From NCBI GenBank assembly GCA_017744495.1, contig JAGIBE010000268.1, forward strand, positions 1 through 50,812: DNA of 50,812 nucleotides, written 5' to 3'. The notes beneath the pieces are model-generated. The model was not told the DNA's origin and searched no databases. It saw only the letters and a program-made list of their open reading frames with translations. The position numbers were made by a program, and so were the translations under genes. Below, one piece after another: positions 35,201-48,260 of the stretch. Position 1 is the stretch's first letter. Each line of letters begins with the position of its first letter. Origin of the DNA: Caulobacter sp. Its GTDB lineage: Bacteria > Pseudomonadota > Alphaproteobacteria > Caulobacterales > Caulobacteraceae.

Positions 35201-35914
35201 ATGACGAATCCCGCTGCCTTGGCCCTTCCCCAACTGATCCTGCTGCCCGGCCTGCTGAACGACGCCGAGCTGTGGCGGGACCAGATCAGCGGCCTGGCCG
35301 ACGTCGCTCGCTGCCAGGTCGCCGACCTGACGCAGGGCGAGAGCCTGCGCGAACTGGCCGAGCAGGTGCTTGCCGACGCCGAGCCCACCTTCGCCCTGGC
35401 CGGCTTCTCGATGGGCGGCTACGTGGCCCAGGAGATCGCCCGGATCGCGCCCGGGCGCATCCAGCGCCTGGCCCTGATCGACACCGCCATCCGCGTCGAC
35501 ACGCCCGAGCGGGCCGCCCAGCGCAAGGCGACGAACGCCGCAGCCAGCCGCGAGGGCGCGTTCCTGGGCATCGCCGACCGGCTGATGGCGTCCTATGTCG
35601 ATCCCTCCCGCCTGTCGGACAAGGACCTGACCGGCCGTATCCAGGCCATGACCCAGCGCCTGGGCCGCGACGTCTTCCTGCGCCAGAACGCCCTGCCCCG
35701 CGTGGACGGCGAGGCGGCGCTGCGGGCCCTGCGCCGCCCGATCGTCATCATCTGCGGCGAGCACGACGCGATCACCCCGCTCGCCGGTCAGCACGAGATG
35801 GCCCGCGCGATCGGCTGCACCCACATGGTGGTCATCCCCAACGCCGGCCACATGACGCCGATGGAAGCCCCCGACGCCGTCAACGCCGCCCTGCGCCGCT
35901 GGCTGGCCCGCTAA
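35201..35914 (+). CDS. Alpha/beta hydrolase
   Basis: A 237-residue serine hydrolase. Nucleophile elbow AGFSMGGYVAQ, catalytic Asp in ICGEHDAITP and His in PNAGHMTPMEAP give a complete triad. The oxyanion segment LLPGLLNDAELW follows strand 3. The substrate is unknown; it resembles broad-specificity esterases. The ATG at 35201 is right behind the rpoH terminator and has no ribosome site, so either read-through with coupling or a leaderless start is needed; a GTG or later ATG is possible. A hairpin follows its stop. Confidence 0.88.
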   Translation: MTNPAALALPQLILLPGLLNDAELWRDQISGLADVARCQVADLTQGESLRELAEQVLADAEPTFALAGFSMGGYVAQEIARIAPGRIQRLALIDTAIRVDTPERAAQRKATNAAASREGAFLGIADRLMASYVDPSRLSDKDLTGRIQAMTQRLGRDVFLRQNALPRVDGEAALRALRRPIVIICGEHDAITPLAGQHEMARAIGCTHMVVIPNAGHMTPMEAPDAVNAALRRWLAR

Positions 35915-35916
35915 AA

Positions 35917-35942
35917 GAAAACGCCCCGCTTTCGCGAGGCGT
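35917..35942 (-). terminator. Intrinsic terminator of the TonB-receptor gene
   Basis: On the minus strand the stem ACGCCTCGC (35942-35934), loop GAAA, partner GCGGGGCGT (35929-35921) is followed by TTTTC TTTT (35920-35912). It contains one G-U pair leftward but a C-A mismatch rightward, so it suits the leftward gene better. It begins about 30 bp past that gene's stop. Confidence 0.78.
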
Positions 35943-35973
35943 CCAGTGAGGGGTCGGGGAAGAAGATCGAAGC

Positions 35974-38727
35974 TTAGAAGCTGAGCTGCACGCCGGTGCG
36001 GAAGGTCCGGCCGTAGCGCTCGTTCTCGCCCAGGTGATGATCCTGGCCGACGAAGGTCCGCCAGGGTTCGTCGTTGAGGTTCGAACCCTCGACGAAGACG
36101 CTGGCGCCCTTGCTGAAGGCGTAGGCCACGCGGGCGTCCAGCTGGCCGTGGTCGTCCCACCACACGTCGGAGCTCTGGTCGGCGCCGACGGTGTAGAGGA
36201 ACTTCGAGCGGTAGGAGTAGGCCACGCGGGCCGAGACGCCGTACTTCTCGTAGAACAGCTGGGCGGTGGCCACCGACTTGGACTGCTGGGGCAACGGCAG
36301 GCTGCCGTTGCGGCCGGGCACGCCGCGCATCGTCGAGTCGATCAGGGCGACGTTCAGCCCCACGCCCAGACCGTCCGGACCATCGGGCAGGAAGGTCAGC
36401 TGCGACTGGATGTTGAATTCGACGCCGGCCACGCTGGCCTTCCTGCCGTTCAGCGGGGTGGTCACGGCCGCGCCGGTCAGAGCCACGCCGCCATAGGTTC
36501 CATTCTGGTTCAGCAGGGTCTGGGTGAAGATCGGGTCCTGGATGTCCTTGAAGAAGGTCGCGACCGAGATCACGCCCTGGCCCGGCAGGTAGTACTCGAG
36601 CCCGGCGTCCAGGTTGGTCGAGGTCAGCGGCTTCAGGTCCGGATTGCCCTGGACGACCGTGTCGGCAGTGGAGTCGACCGTGATAGCCGGGGCCAGCGAG
36701 ACATAGTCAGGACGGCCGATGGCCGTGGTCGCCGCAGCGCGCAGCACCAGGCGGTCGGTGACGTCCATCTTGGCGTTCAGGCTGGGGAACCAGTTGGTGT
36801 ACTTGTTCGAGCCCGTGGTGTCGGCGCCGCGCGTTCCGGTCACGTTGTTGAAGGTCTTGGCGCTATAGTCGCCGTTGGTCGTCTCGACGCGCACCCCGGG
36901 GACCAGGGTCACGCGGCCCAGCTTCAAGGTCGCCATGGCGTAGCCGGCGTAGATCTTCTCCGACACGTCGTAGTCGCTGAGCAGCGAGGTGCTGAGCGAC
37001 TTGGCGGCGTTCAACTTCAGCGTCGTCGGGTTGGTGGTCACATAGGCCTGGGCGGCTTCATAATTGACCGTCGGGCCGAACCTGTAGCGACCGTCATAGG
37101 TCGATTCCAAGGTCGGCGGGTTCAGGGCCGCCAGGGTGAAGGCGGTCGTACCCGGATCGTAGGTCGTGTAGTCGCGGTCGTTGGTCTTGGAGCGGTCGAT
37201 CAGCTTGGCGCCGATCTTCAGCGTGCTGTCGTCGCCGATCATCGCCAGCGGGTAGCTGTAGTCGATGCGGGCCTGCTTCAGCTCTTCGACGGCTTCGCGG
37301 TGGTCGTAGTTGACGCTCTTGAAGGTGTACTGCGCCGGGTCGTAGGCGGTGGCCGTCGGGGTGACTTGGAACAGGACGTCGCTCAGGTCGTAGGTCCCGG
37401 CCATGGTCTTGCCGGTGGCGAACTGGAACTCGCTGCGCAGCGGGTCGGTCTTCTCGGCCCGGCTGTAGGCGGCGTCCACCTCCAGATGGCCGACCGGCAG
37501 GTTGAAGCGGCCTCCGGCCGAGACGGTCTTGGTGTTGTCGTCCTCGTCGCGGCGACGCACGTAGCGGGTGCCCGTGGCCTTGGTGAACGAGCCCGTCGTG
37601 GCCGAGGTCGAGACGATCGTGCCCGCGATCGGCAAGCGGAAGCGGTCGCGGTTCTCGTGGTCGGTGAACTTCGAGTACGCGCTGCGCAGGTACAGCTGGA
37701 CGTCGTCGATCGGACGCCAGTCGAAATTGCCCACGAAGCCCGTGCGCTCACGGGTCAGGTTGTAGTCACGGGTGTCGAAGTCGGCCGGGATCGGGTTGCC
37801 GTTCGCCGTTGTCCATGAGGCGCCGGCCACGTTCTGCGACTCGACCGGGCGCTTGGAGTAGTTGGCCGAGACCACCGCGCCGAACTGGCCGTCCGGACCG
37901 AAGGTCCCGCCCAGCGAGCCGTCCACTTCGTAGGGGTTCTTGTCGTTCAGATCGAACTGGCCGTAGGCGGCGCGGGCGCTGCCGAATGTACCGTGACGGT
38001 CGAAGGCGCTGAGCGTGACGATGTCGACCTGGCCGGCGATGGCGCTCGCGTCGAGGTCCGGGGTCAGGCTCTTGATCACCTTGACCGAGCCGATCATCGC
38101 CGAGGGGATGTCGTCCAGCTTGACCTGACGGCTGTCGGGCTCTGGCGCCGCGGCGGTCTGGCCGTTAACGGTGACGTTGACATAGCGCGGGTCGACGCCG
38201 CGGATGATCACGTAGCGGCCTTCGCCCTGGTCATTGGCCACCGACACGCCCGGCAGGCGGCGCACGGCCTCGGCGACGTTCTGGTCGGGCAGCTTGCCCA
38301 CGTCGTTGGCGTAGAGGGCCTCGACGAAGTTGTCGGCCACCTTCTTGACCTGCAGCGAACGGCGCTCGGCGGCGCGGGCGCTGCTGACGACGATCTCCGA
38401 CACCTCGTCGACCGGCTTCAGGGTCAGCACGACCTCGTTGCCGCCGTCGGTCACGGTGACCGGCAGGTTGGAGGCGCTGTAGCCGACATAGGCCACCATC
38501 ACTTCGGCCTGGCCCGACGCCACGCCGGTCAGCACGAAGCGACCGTCGGAACCAGCCGTCGTCGAGCGGCCGGCCACCTCGACATAGGCGCCCGGCAGCG
38601 GCGCGCCGGCCGCGTCCACGACCCGGCCGCGCAGGTCGGCCGCCAGGGCGGGTCCGGCCAGGGCCAGGGAAACCAGCGCCACGGCGCTGACGCGGCGCAG
38701 CAGGGCGCCCTTGGTGGTGGTGATCAT
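35974..38727 (-). CDS. TonB-dependent outer-membrane receptor
   Basis: A 917-residue receptor: signal peptide (cleavage after ALA, about residue 29), a carboxypeptidase-regulatory-like domain (DLRGRVVDAAGAPLPGAYVEVAG), the plug with LPDQNVAEAVRRLPGVSV and DPRYVNVTVNGQ, and a 22-strand barrel ending in the aromatic C-terminal signature GVQLSF. The architecture is that of the Caulobacter-type receptors for carbohydrates and other nutrients. No ligand gene is adjacent. GGGGG lies before the ATG at 38727. Upstream sequence (38728-38891) contains GC-rich imperfect repeats but no gene. Confidence 0.95.
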   Translation of the reverse strand: MITTTKGALLRRVSAVALVSLALAGPALAADLRGRVVDAAGAPLPGAYVEVAGRSTTAGSDGRFVLTGVASGQAEVMVAYVGYSASNLPVTVTDGGNEVVLTLKPVDEVSEIVVSSARAAERRSLQVKKVADNFVEALYANDVGKLPDQNVAEAVRRLPGVSVANDQGEGRYVIIRGVDPRYVNVTVNGQTAAAPEPDSRQVKLDDIPSAMIGSVKVIKSLTPDLDASAIAGQVDIVTLSAFDRHGTFGSARAAYGQFDLNDKNPYEVDGSLGGTFGPDGQFGAVVSANYSKRPVESQNVAGASWTTANGNPIPADFDTRDYNLTRERTGFVGNFDWRPIDDVQLYLRSAYSKFTDHENRDRFRLPIAGTIVSTSATTGSFTKATGTRYVRRRDEDDNTKTVSAGGRFNLPVGHLEVDAAYSRAEKTDPLRSEFQFATGKTMAGTYDLSDVLFQVTPTATAYDPAQYTFKSVNYDHREAVEELKQARIDYSYPLAMIGDDSTLKIGAKLIDRSKTNDRDYTTYDPGTTAFTLAALNPPTLESTYDGRYRFGPTVNYEAAQAYVTTNPTTLKLNAAKSLSTSLLSDYDVSEKIYAGYAMATLKLGRVTLVPGVRVETTNGDYSAKTFNNVTGTRGADTTGSNKYTNWFPSLNAKMDVTDRLVLRAAATTAIGRPDYVSLAPAITVDSTADTVVQGNPDLKPLTSTNLDAGLEYYLPGQGVISVATFFKDIQDPIFTQTLLNQNGTYGGVALTGAAVTTPLNGRKASVAGVEFNIQSQLTFLPDGPDGLGVGLNVALIDSTMRGVPGRNGSLPLPQQSKSVATAQLFYEKYGVSARVAYSYRSKFLYTVGADQSSDVWWDDHGQLDARVAYAFSKGASVFVEGSNLNDEPWRTFVGQDHHLGENERYGRTFRTGVQLSF

Positions 38728-38891
38728 CGGATAGCCCCCATGCGCCGCGCAGGCGCGCGGTCTGTTGAGCGGGGCTGTAGACGGGCGGTGTTTCCGTCCC
38801 GCGACAGGACGAAGACGGAGCCGTGTAGGTTTTAAGTCATATGGATGACGCCCGGTTCAGGGCGTCGAACGTTCCGGATGGAGAGGCGCGC

Positions 38892-39686
38892 TCAGGCGGC
38901 GCCGCGGCCCTTGTCGTCCTCGACCAGGAAGCCCATCAGGGCGTCGATGCGCTTGATCAGCTCCGCGCGGCCCATGCCGCCGGTGGTGACCGTCTCAAGC
39001 GCCGTGGCGGCCTGGAGCAGACGATCGTCCTTGATCGCTTCGCCCACCTTCTTCAGCTCGACCGCCTGGGCGGCAAGGGCGCGGCGGGCCTGGGCCGGAT
39101 CGCTGTCCAGGGCCTGGGCGGCCGACTTGACGATGCGCAGGGCCTGGGACAGGCGCGCGGCGGGCGTGCCGCTGGCGTCGGCCTTACGCTTGCGCGGGCC
39201 GGTGTATTCGGCCGAGTTGAAGCGGCGGCGATCCGGACCGACGTACTGCACGGCCTCGACCCAATCGCGGGGTTTCAGCGTCACGGCCTCGAGCCGGCGC
39301 TCCAGATCCTTGATCGTGAAGGGCTTGCGCATGAATTCGTGGATGCCCGCGTCGCGGGCCCCGAAGATCGCCTCGGCCGTCGCCTCGGCGGTGCACATGA
39401 TGATCGGGTTCTCGCGGCAGGCCAGGTCGCTGCGGCGGATCTTGCGGGCCAAGGCCAAGCCGTCGCAGCCGCTGGAGGCGTGCTCGACGAAGATCAGCAT
39501 CGGATCGACCGTGCGGGCCATGCCCCAGCCGGCCTCGATGCTGGGGGCGTGGAAGATCTGGACGTGGCCCACATGGCGCAGCTGGTCGGCGAGCAGGCGC
39601 ACGGCGGCCGTGTTCGGGTCGACGATCAGCACGCGCTGCATCTTCGCCGCGATACGCTGCAAGGTGCGGGGGTTGCCGTCGAACAC
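38892..39686 (-). CDS. Atypical response regulator (receiver with Glu at the acceptor site)
   Basis: A 264-residue protein. Residues 17-135 form a receiver domain: acidic pocket VLIVDPN (Asp23), conserved Thr in IIMCTAEAT and Lys in EFMRKPF. At the usual phospho-Asp position the sequence is LIFVEHASSGCDG, with Glu68, encoded by GAG. After the domain comes YVGPDRRRFNSAEYTGPRKRK, found in some Caulobacterales regulators, and an alpha-helical C-terminus without a DNA-binding or enzyme domain. GTG 39686 is preferred, with GGAG upstream; GTG 39722 or ATG 39641 are alternatives. No kinase lies adjacent. Confidence 0.82.
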   Translation of the reverse strand: MFDGNPRTLQRIAAKMQRVLIVDPNTAAVRLLADQLRHVGHVQIFHAPSIEAGWGMARTVDPMLIFVEHASSGCDGLALARKIRRSDLACRENPIIMCTAEATAEAIFGARDAGIHEFMRKPFTIKDLERRLEAVTLKPRDWVEAVQYVGPDRRRFNSAEYTGPRKRKADASGTPAARLSQALRIVKSAAQALDSDPAQARRALAAQAVELKKVGEAIKDDRLLQAATALETVTTGGMGRAELIKRIDALMGFLVEDDKGRGAA

Positions 39687-39782
39687 GAGACCGGAAGCTC
39701 CAAAGACAATTCGCCCGCACACTAGGCGGCCGATGGTAAAAATCCGCTTGATAGACGTCTATTGCGACAGAACGTCCCCAGC

Positions 39783-40961
39783 TCAGGCCGCCAGGCTGAC
39801 ACTGAGGCTGGCGTCGAAATCCTGCAGCAAATCGACCGCATCGTCGATATCCGCGACCAGCGGCATGCCGGCCGGGAAGCGATAGCGCCAGAAGCTGGCG
39901 ATGTGGGCGATGGCCCCGACCTTTTCGCCCAGCGACAGGAACATGTCCGGGGCGCGCAGCAGGAATTCCCGGAACGCCTGGGGCTTGCTGTTGTCGATCA
40001 GGTCGTCAAAGGCGCGGTCATAGACGTCCAGCGCCCGCATGATCGCCTTGCGTTCGGCCAGGACGCCCTGCCGCAGGCGCTTGCGCACGTCGTCCAGGAA
40101 GCGCTGCGTCTCGGCGTCGCGGTTGCCGGTGATCGTCAAGCGGGCGATCTCGCCGCTCACCGTCTCCAGCTCCGACCAAAGCCGGGTCAGCATCCATTTG
40201 TAGTAGAGGAAGCCCTTCCAGCTGAAGACGCCTTCCTTGAAGCTCTCCCCGTCCATGACCAGGGTCTCGCGCAACGGCTCCAGTCGCTCATCGACCTGGG
40301 TCGACAGCAGGGCCTCGACCAGGCGCGCGGCGTGCGCGCCCGGCGTCACGCGACCGGTGTCCTTGTAGGCCAGGTTGATCAGGTGCGAGATCTGCACCGT
40401 CACGAAGCTGTGCATCTGCTCCATGTCGGCGCTCGACAGCGCGAAATACTCCGACGACACCGACAAGCCGTGGCGGCGCAGGTGTTCGCGCAGAAGGAAG
40501 GGGTCCAACGACGGCAGCTTGTCGATCAGACGCAAGGTCGCGACGTCGCGCGCCATGTCGGTGTGCTCGTTGCAGGCCTCTCGCAGCAGGTCGACCCAGC
40601 CGCGCTGGCCCACGAAGAACGACTGGCCGCCCAGGCCCAGGTCGCTACGTTCGAATGGGATGATGATCTTGGTGGCGTTGGGCCGGATCTCGTCGAACAG
40701 GAAGATATCGTCGGCCCGCAGGCGGTGCTTGACCACCAGGGCGGTGTTGAGGATCCGGTTGCGGAACAGCGGCGCCTCGGCGTGCTCCGGCCGGTGGCCG
40801 CTGCGGCTCTCGATGGCCAGCAGGTTCAGGACGCGGCTGGTCGAGGCCTCGCGATCAAGCGCCCGCAGGCTGCGCGTCAGGCGATCCGCCTTGTTGGCCG
40901 ACTTCATTAAACGACGCGCAAGGGCCAAGGACGGCGACCTCTCCAGGGAAGCCGCCGTCAT
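39783..40961 (-). CDS. Conserved hypothetical protein, 392 residues
   Basis: A largely helical, cytosolic protein without membrane spans or a signal peptide. Segments worth noting are the central PGAHAARLVEALLSTQVDERLEPLRETLVMDGESFKEGVFSWKGFLYYKWML and a C-terminal FLLRAPDMFLSLGEKVGAIAHIASFWRYRFP. No family, catalytic motif or domain was recognised. ATG 40961 was chosen with AGCAGG about ten bases upstream; an in-frame TTG at 40982 is weaker. It lies between the atypical response regulator gene and purA, all leftward, but gaps of 97 and 54 bp leave operon membership open. Confidence 0.75.
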   Translation of the reverse strand: MTAASLERSPSLALARRLMKSANKADRLTRSLRALDREASTSRVLNLLAIESRSGHRPEHAEAPLFRNRILNTALVVKHRLRADDIFLFDEIRPNATKIIIPFERSDLGLGGQSFFVGQRGWVDLLREACNEHTDMARDVATLRLIDKLPSLDPFLLREHLRRHGLSVSSEYFALSSADMEQMHSFVTVQISHLINLAYKDTGRVTPGAHAARLVEALLSTQVDERLEPLRETLVMDGESFKEGVFSWKGFLYYKWMLTRLWSELETVSGEIARLTITGNRDAETQRFLDDVRKRLRQGVLAERKAIMRALDVYDRAFDDLIDNSKPQAFREFLLRAPDMFLSLGEKVGAIAHIASFWRYRFPAGMPLVADIDDAVDLLQDFDASLSVSLAA

Positions 40962-41015
40962 AGGCCGAGGCCTGCTAAGCAATCGCTAACTGGGCCTTAG
41001 AAACCCCGTCACGCA

Positions 41016-42302
<1,287 letters not shown>

Positions 42303-42395
42303 GTTCAGATATGCCTTATCACCTGCCGAAAGGCGCCCGCGGCCCTTCGACAGGACTCGGCGGCGGACGTTTCATCTGTTGTGATCGGCGTGGCG

Positions 42396-42415
42396 TTCCA
42401 CCGCAATGGGTGGAA
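42396..42415. other. Short hairpin between purA and the PagL-like gene
   Basis: TTCCACC (42396-42402), loop GCAATG, GGTGGAA (42409-42415), eight bases past the stop of the leftward PagL-like gene. No T-run follows in either direction. It may mark that gene's 3' end. Confidence 0.35.
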
Positions 42416-42422
42416 GCCCGGT

Positions 42423-43031
42423 TCAGAACTTGTAGACCAGCCGGACCCCGGCGTCGTCAAGCCCCTGGTTCTTGCCCTGGTGGAAGATCTGGCCGTTCGA
42501 CAGGTGGACGTAGCTGAGCTCGGCCGATACGCGGTCGTTGATCTGATAGCCCAGGGCCAGTTCCGGCTCGAACAGCACCTTCGAACCGAAGTCGATGCGG
42601 TGATAGTAGAGATAGGTGCGACGGGCGCGTTCCTCGTCGGTCAGGCCCGGAGCGTTGGCCGGCGGCAGGCCGGTCTCGCCGTCGGTATAGGCCAGGCCCA
42701 TGCCCGGACGCAGATAGAAGCCGCCCGGCTTGCCCAGCTCGATCCGCCAGTCGAAGCCGGCCGCCACGAAGTTCGAGGTGTTCTCGCTGTTCACCGAGAT
42801 CATGGCGTGGACCTGGGGCTTGCCCAGGAAGCGCAGGCTCTCGATCTTGTCGGTGCGGTAGCCCAGGTGGACGTCGACGCCGTCCTCCCGGCCCGCGGCG
42901 CCGAGGCCGACGGCGTTCCCGACGAACGTGACGTCGTGCTTGTAGACACCGACGAAGGCTTCGCCGGCGAAGGCGGGCGCGGCGACGACCACGGCGGCGC
43001 TAGCCGCAGCGGCGAACAAGGCTTTCTTCAC
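42423..43031 (-). CDS. Outer-membrane acyloxyacyl hydrolase (PagL-like)
   Basis: A 202-residue beta-barrel candidate with signal peptide (MKKALFAAAASAAVVVAAPAFA). Strands alternate, and the C-terminus ends in an aromatic VRLVYKF signature for barrel assembly. The catalytic-type HxSN motif appears in SYVHLSNGQIFHQGKNQGLDD, as in PagL lipid A 3-O-deacylases. The acidic third member of the triad is not clearly identifiable; an Asp in GLDD may serve. The lipid A-editing role is inferred. Start ATG 43031. It diverges from the dehydratase gene. Confidence 0.8.
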   Translation of the reverse strand: MKKALFAAAASAAVVVAAPAFAGEAFVGVYKHDVTFVGNAVGLGAAGREDGVDVHLGYRTDKIESLRFLGKPQVHAMISVNSENTSNFVAAGFDWRIELGKPGGFYLRPGMGLAYTDGETGLPPANAPGLTDEERARRTYLYYHRIDFGSKVLFEPELALGYQINDRVSAELSYVHLSNGQIFHQGKNQGLDDAGVRLVYKF

Positions 43032-43129
43032 GGAAGGCTCCCCAGCGATTTCGTCTGTCCTCTTACTCTCGGAACGGCGCCGCTCGCAAAGGGTTTCAGC
43101 GACGCTTGGGGGACGATACAGGTTCCTGC

Positions 43130-44107
43130 ATGAGCATCGCCCTGTCCGACATCCAAGCCGCCGCCGCCCGCCTCGAGGGCCTGGCCGTCCGCACGCCTAT
43201 GATCGAGAGCCCTGCGCTGAACGAACGCCTGGGCGGCCGGGTGCTGATCAAGCCCGAGACCCTGCAGCGGGCCGGGGCCTTCAAGTTCCGCGGCGCCTAT
43301 AACCGCCTTTCCCAGCTGACCGACGACGAGCGCCGGCGCGGGGTGGTGGCCTTCTCGTCGGGCAACCACGCCCAGGGCGTGGCCCTGGCGGCCCAGCTCC
43401 TCGGCTGCCCGGCCCTGATCGTCATGCCGTCGGACTCGCCGGCCGTGAAGGTCGAGGGCACGCGCGGCTTCGGGGCCGAGATCCGCTTCTACGACCGCTT
43501 CACCGAGGACCGCATCGCCATCGCCGACCAGATCGCCGCCGAGCGCGGCTGCGTGGTCGTGCCGTCCTACGACGATCCGCACATCATCGCCGGCCAGGGC
43601 ACGGCGGGGCTGGAGATCGTCGAGCAGGCCCGGGCCCTGGGCCTGACGCTGGACAAGGTGCTCAGCCCCGTCGGCGGCGGCGGACTGATCGCCGGGGTCT
43701 CGACAGCCGTGAAGGCGCTCTCGCCGACGACCGAAGTCTGGGGGGCCGAGCCGGCCGGCTTCGACGAGACCCGGCGCTCGCTCGCCTCGGGCCGACGCGA
43801 GACCATCGACCCCGACGCCCGCTCGATCTGCGACGCCTTGCTGACCCCGATCCCCGGCGAGCTGACCTGGCCGATCAACAGCAAGAACCTCTCCGGCATC
43901 GTCGCCGTCACCGACGCCGAGGTGGCCGAGGCCATGCGCTACGCCTTCTCGGTCCTGAAGCTGGTGGTCGAGCCCGGTGGCTGCGTGGCCCTGGCGGCGA
44001 CCTTGACCGGCAAGATCGATCTGAAGGGCCAGACGGCCGCCATCGTTTGCTCGGGCGGCAACGTCGATCCCGCGCTCTATGCGCGGGTGCTGAACGGCGA
44101 GCTCTAG
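43130..44107 (+). CDS. Threonine/serine ammonia-lyase (catabolic-type, PLP-dependent)
   Basis: A 325-residue fold-type II PLP enzyme. The Schiff-base lysine lies in AFKFRGAYN, phosphate contacts in VVAFSSGNHAQGVALAAQLLG and VGGGGLIAG, and a Ser/Thr substrate loop at the start. There is no C-terminal ACT domain, so this is the short catabolic type; serine racemase is the alternative. It lies about 2 kb from the L-serine dehydratase gene. The ATG at 43130 has AGG eight bases upstream. A gene symbol is withheld because ilvA/tdcB cannot be separated. Confidence 0.9.
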   Translation: MSIALSDIQAAAARLEGLAVRTPMIESPALNERLGGRVLIKPETLQRAGAFKFRGAYNRLSQLTDDERRRGVVAFSSGNHAQGVALAAQLLGCPALIVMPSDSPAVKVEGTRGFGAEIRFYDRFTEDRIAIADQIAAERGCVVVPSYDDPHIIAGQGTAGLEIVEQARALGLTLDKVLSPVGGGGLIAGVSTAVKALSPTTEVWGAEPAGFDETRRSLASGRRETIDPDARSICDALLTPIPGELTWPINSKNLSGIVAVTDAEVAEAMRYAFSVLKLVVEPGGCVALAATLTGKIDLKGQTAAIVCSGGNVDPALYARVLNGEL

Positions 44108-44189
44108 TTCCCGTCGGCGCTTCCCGTCCGCTGCGGCTAAGGCTAGGGTCCGCGCCAACGATCAAGATCTGCTCCAAAAGAGAGACCCG

Positions 44190-45863
<1,674 letters not shown>

Positions 45864-45875
45864 CCACCCTCTCTT

Positions 45876-45988
45876 GTTGTCATCCCGGAAAGCGCGGAGC
45901 GCTTGTCCGGGCCCCAAGGGCGGCTGCAAGGCTTTGGCCCAGTCACCTGGGTCCCGGACAGCCCCTGCGGGGCTTCCGGGATGACAAC
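45876..45988. repeat. 113-bp inverted-repeat element with nested hairpins
   Basis: The ends share GTTGTCATCCCGGAA (45876-45890) with its complement (45974-45988); GTCCGGG and ACCC/CCCC pair further inward. Each arm contains its own small hairpin (AGCGC-GGA-GCGCT on the left, GCCCC-GCA-GGGGC on the right), so it could form a branched structure. It lies between the M28 peptidase and L-serine dehydratase genes. The GTCATCCCGG ends are typical of dispersed intergenic palindromes in alphaproteobacteria; no transposase is present. Confidence 0.85.
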
Positions 45989-46039
45989 CGTTTTTAAGCT
46001 TACCAAGAGCGCTCACTCTTTCGGGTGAGCGGAGTTGAA

Positions 46040-47428
<1,389 letters not shown>

Positions 47429-47441
47429 GGCCTATTTAGGC

Positions 47442-47471
47442 TTGCCCTTCCGCTCCCCCCTGACCTAGGGT
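47442..47471 (+). promoter_or_regulatory. Predicted promoter of the DUF72 gene
   Basis: TTGCCC (47442-47447), 18 bp, TAGGGT (47466-47471), followed by GCGCGCC. A start would fall near 47478, about 22 bp before the ATG. The CTAGGGT(N)CGCGCC block also occurs before the M28 gene (44143-44157). Confidence 0.5.
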
Positions 47472-47499
47472 GCGCGCCAAGAACAGGAAGGGAACACTC

Positions 47500-48255
47500 A
47501 TGGCCAAGGGCGTGATCCGGACAGGTATCGGCGGCTGGACGTACGAGCCCTGGCGCGGGACCTTCTATGGCGATGACGTCAAGCAGAAGGACGAGCTGAA
47601 ATACGCCTCGTCCAAGGTGACCAGCATCGAGATCAACGGCACCTACTATTCCACCTTCAAGCCCAACAGCTGGCAGAAGTGGCGCGACGAGACGCCGGAC
47701 GACTTCGTGTTCTCGGTCAAGGCCAGCCGGTTCTGCACCAACCGCAAGGTGCTGTCGGAGAACAACGACTCCCTGGAGAAGTTCCTGTCCCAGGGGATGG
47801 AGGAGCTGGGCTCGAAGCTAGGCCCCATCAACTGGCAGTTCATGGCGACCAAGAAGTTCGATCCAGTCGACTTCGAGGGCTTCCTCAAGCTGCTGCCCAA
47901 GGAGATCGGCGGCCGGCCGGCCCGCCACGCGCTCGAGGTCCGCAGCCCGACCTTCGCCTGCCAGGAGTTCTACGACCTGGCCGCCAAGTACGGCGCGGCC
48001 ATCGTCTACGCCGTCGACGACGAGGAGCCGACCTGGCCCTGCATCGACGAGCCGACCGCCGACTTCACCTATGCCCGCCTGATGTCGAGCAAGGAAAGCG
48101 AACCCACCGGCATGACCTCCGAGGAACTGGACGGGATCGTCGACCAGACCAAAGCCTGGGCCCAGCGCGGCGACGTGTTCGCCTACTTCATCGCCGGGGC
48201 GAAGGTGCGTAACCCGCATGCGGCCATGGCGCTGATCGAGAAGCTGAAGGCGTAA
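47500..48255 (+). CDS. DUF72 family protein
   Basis: A 251-residue TIM-barrel-like protein of DUF72 (COG1801), of unknown biochemical function. Typical blocks are GIGGWTYEPWRGTFYGDD, TSIEINGTYYSTFKP, the PDDFVFSVKASRFCTN strand and the late FAYFIAGAKVRNPHAAMALI segment. The family has been suggested to act on nucleic acids or sugars, but no activity is settled. ATG 47500 has GGAAGGG nine bases upstream. A repeat element follows the stop by five bases. Confidence 0.9.
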   Translation: MAKGVIRTGIGGWTYEPWRGTFYGDDVKQKDELKYASSKVTSIEINGTYYSTFKPNSWQKWRDETPDDFVFSVKASRFCTNRKVLSENNDSLEKFLSQGMEELGSKLGPINWQFMATKKFDPVDFEGFLKLLPKEIGGRPARHALEVRSPTFACQEFYDLAAKYGAAIVYAVDDEEPTWPCIDEPTADFTYARLMSSKESEPTGMTSEELDGIVDQTKAWAQRGDVFAYFIAGAKVRNPHAAMALIEKLKA

Positions 48256-48260
48256 GAAAA

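Noticed and set aside
36034..37818. 594-codon open frame opposite the TonB receptor
   Set aside because: Antisense shadow: low-complexity Val/Gly/Arg composition and no start signal; the receptor on the other strand is certain.
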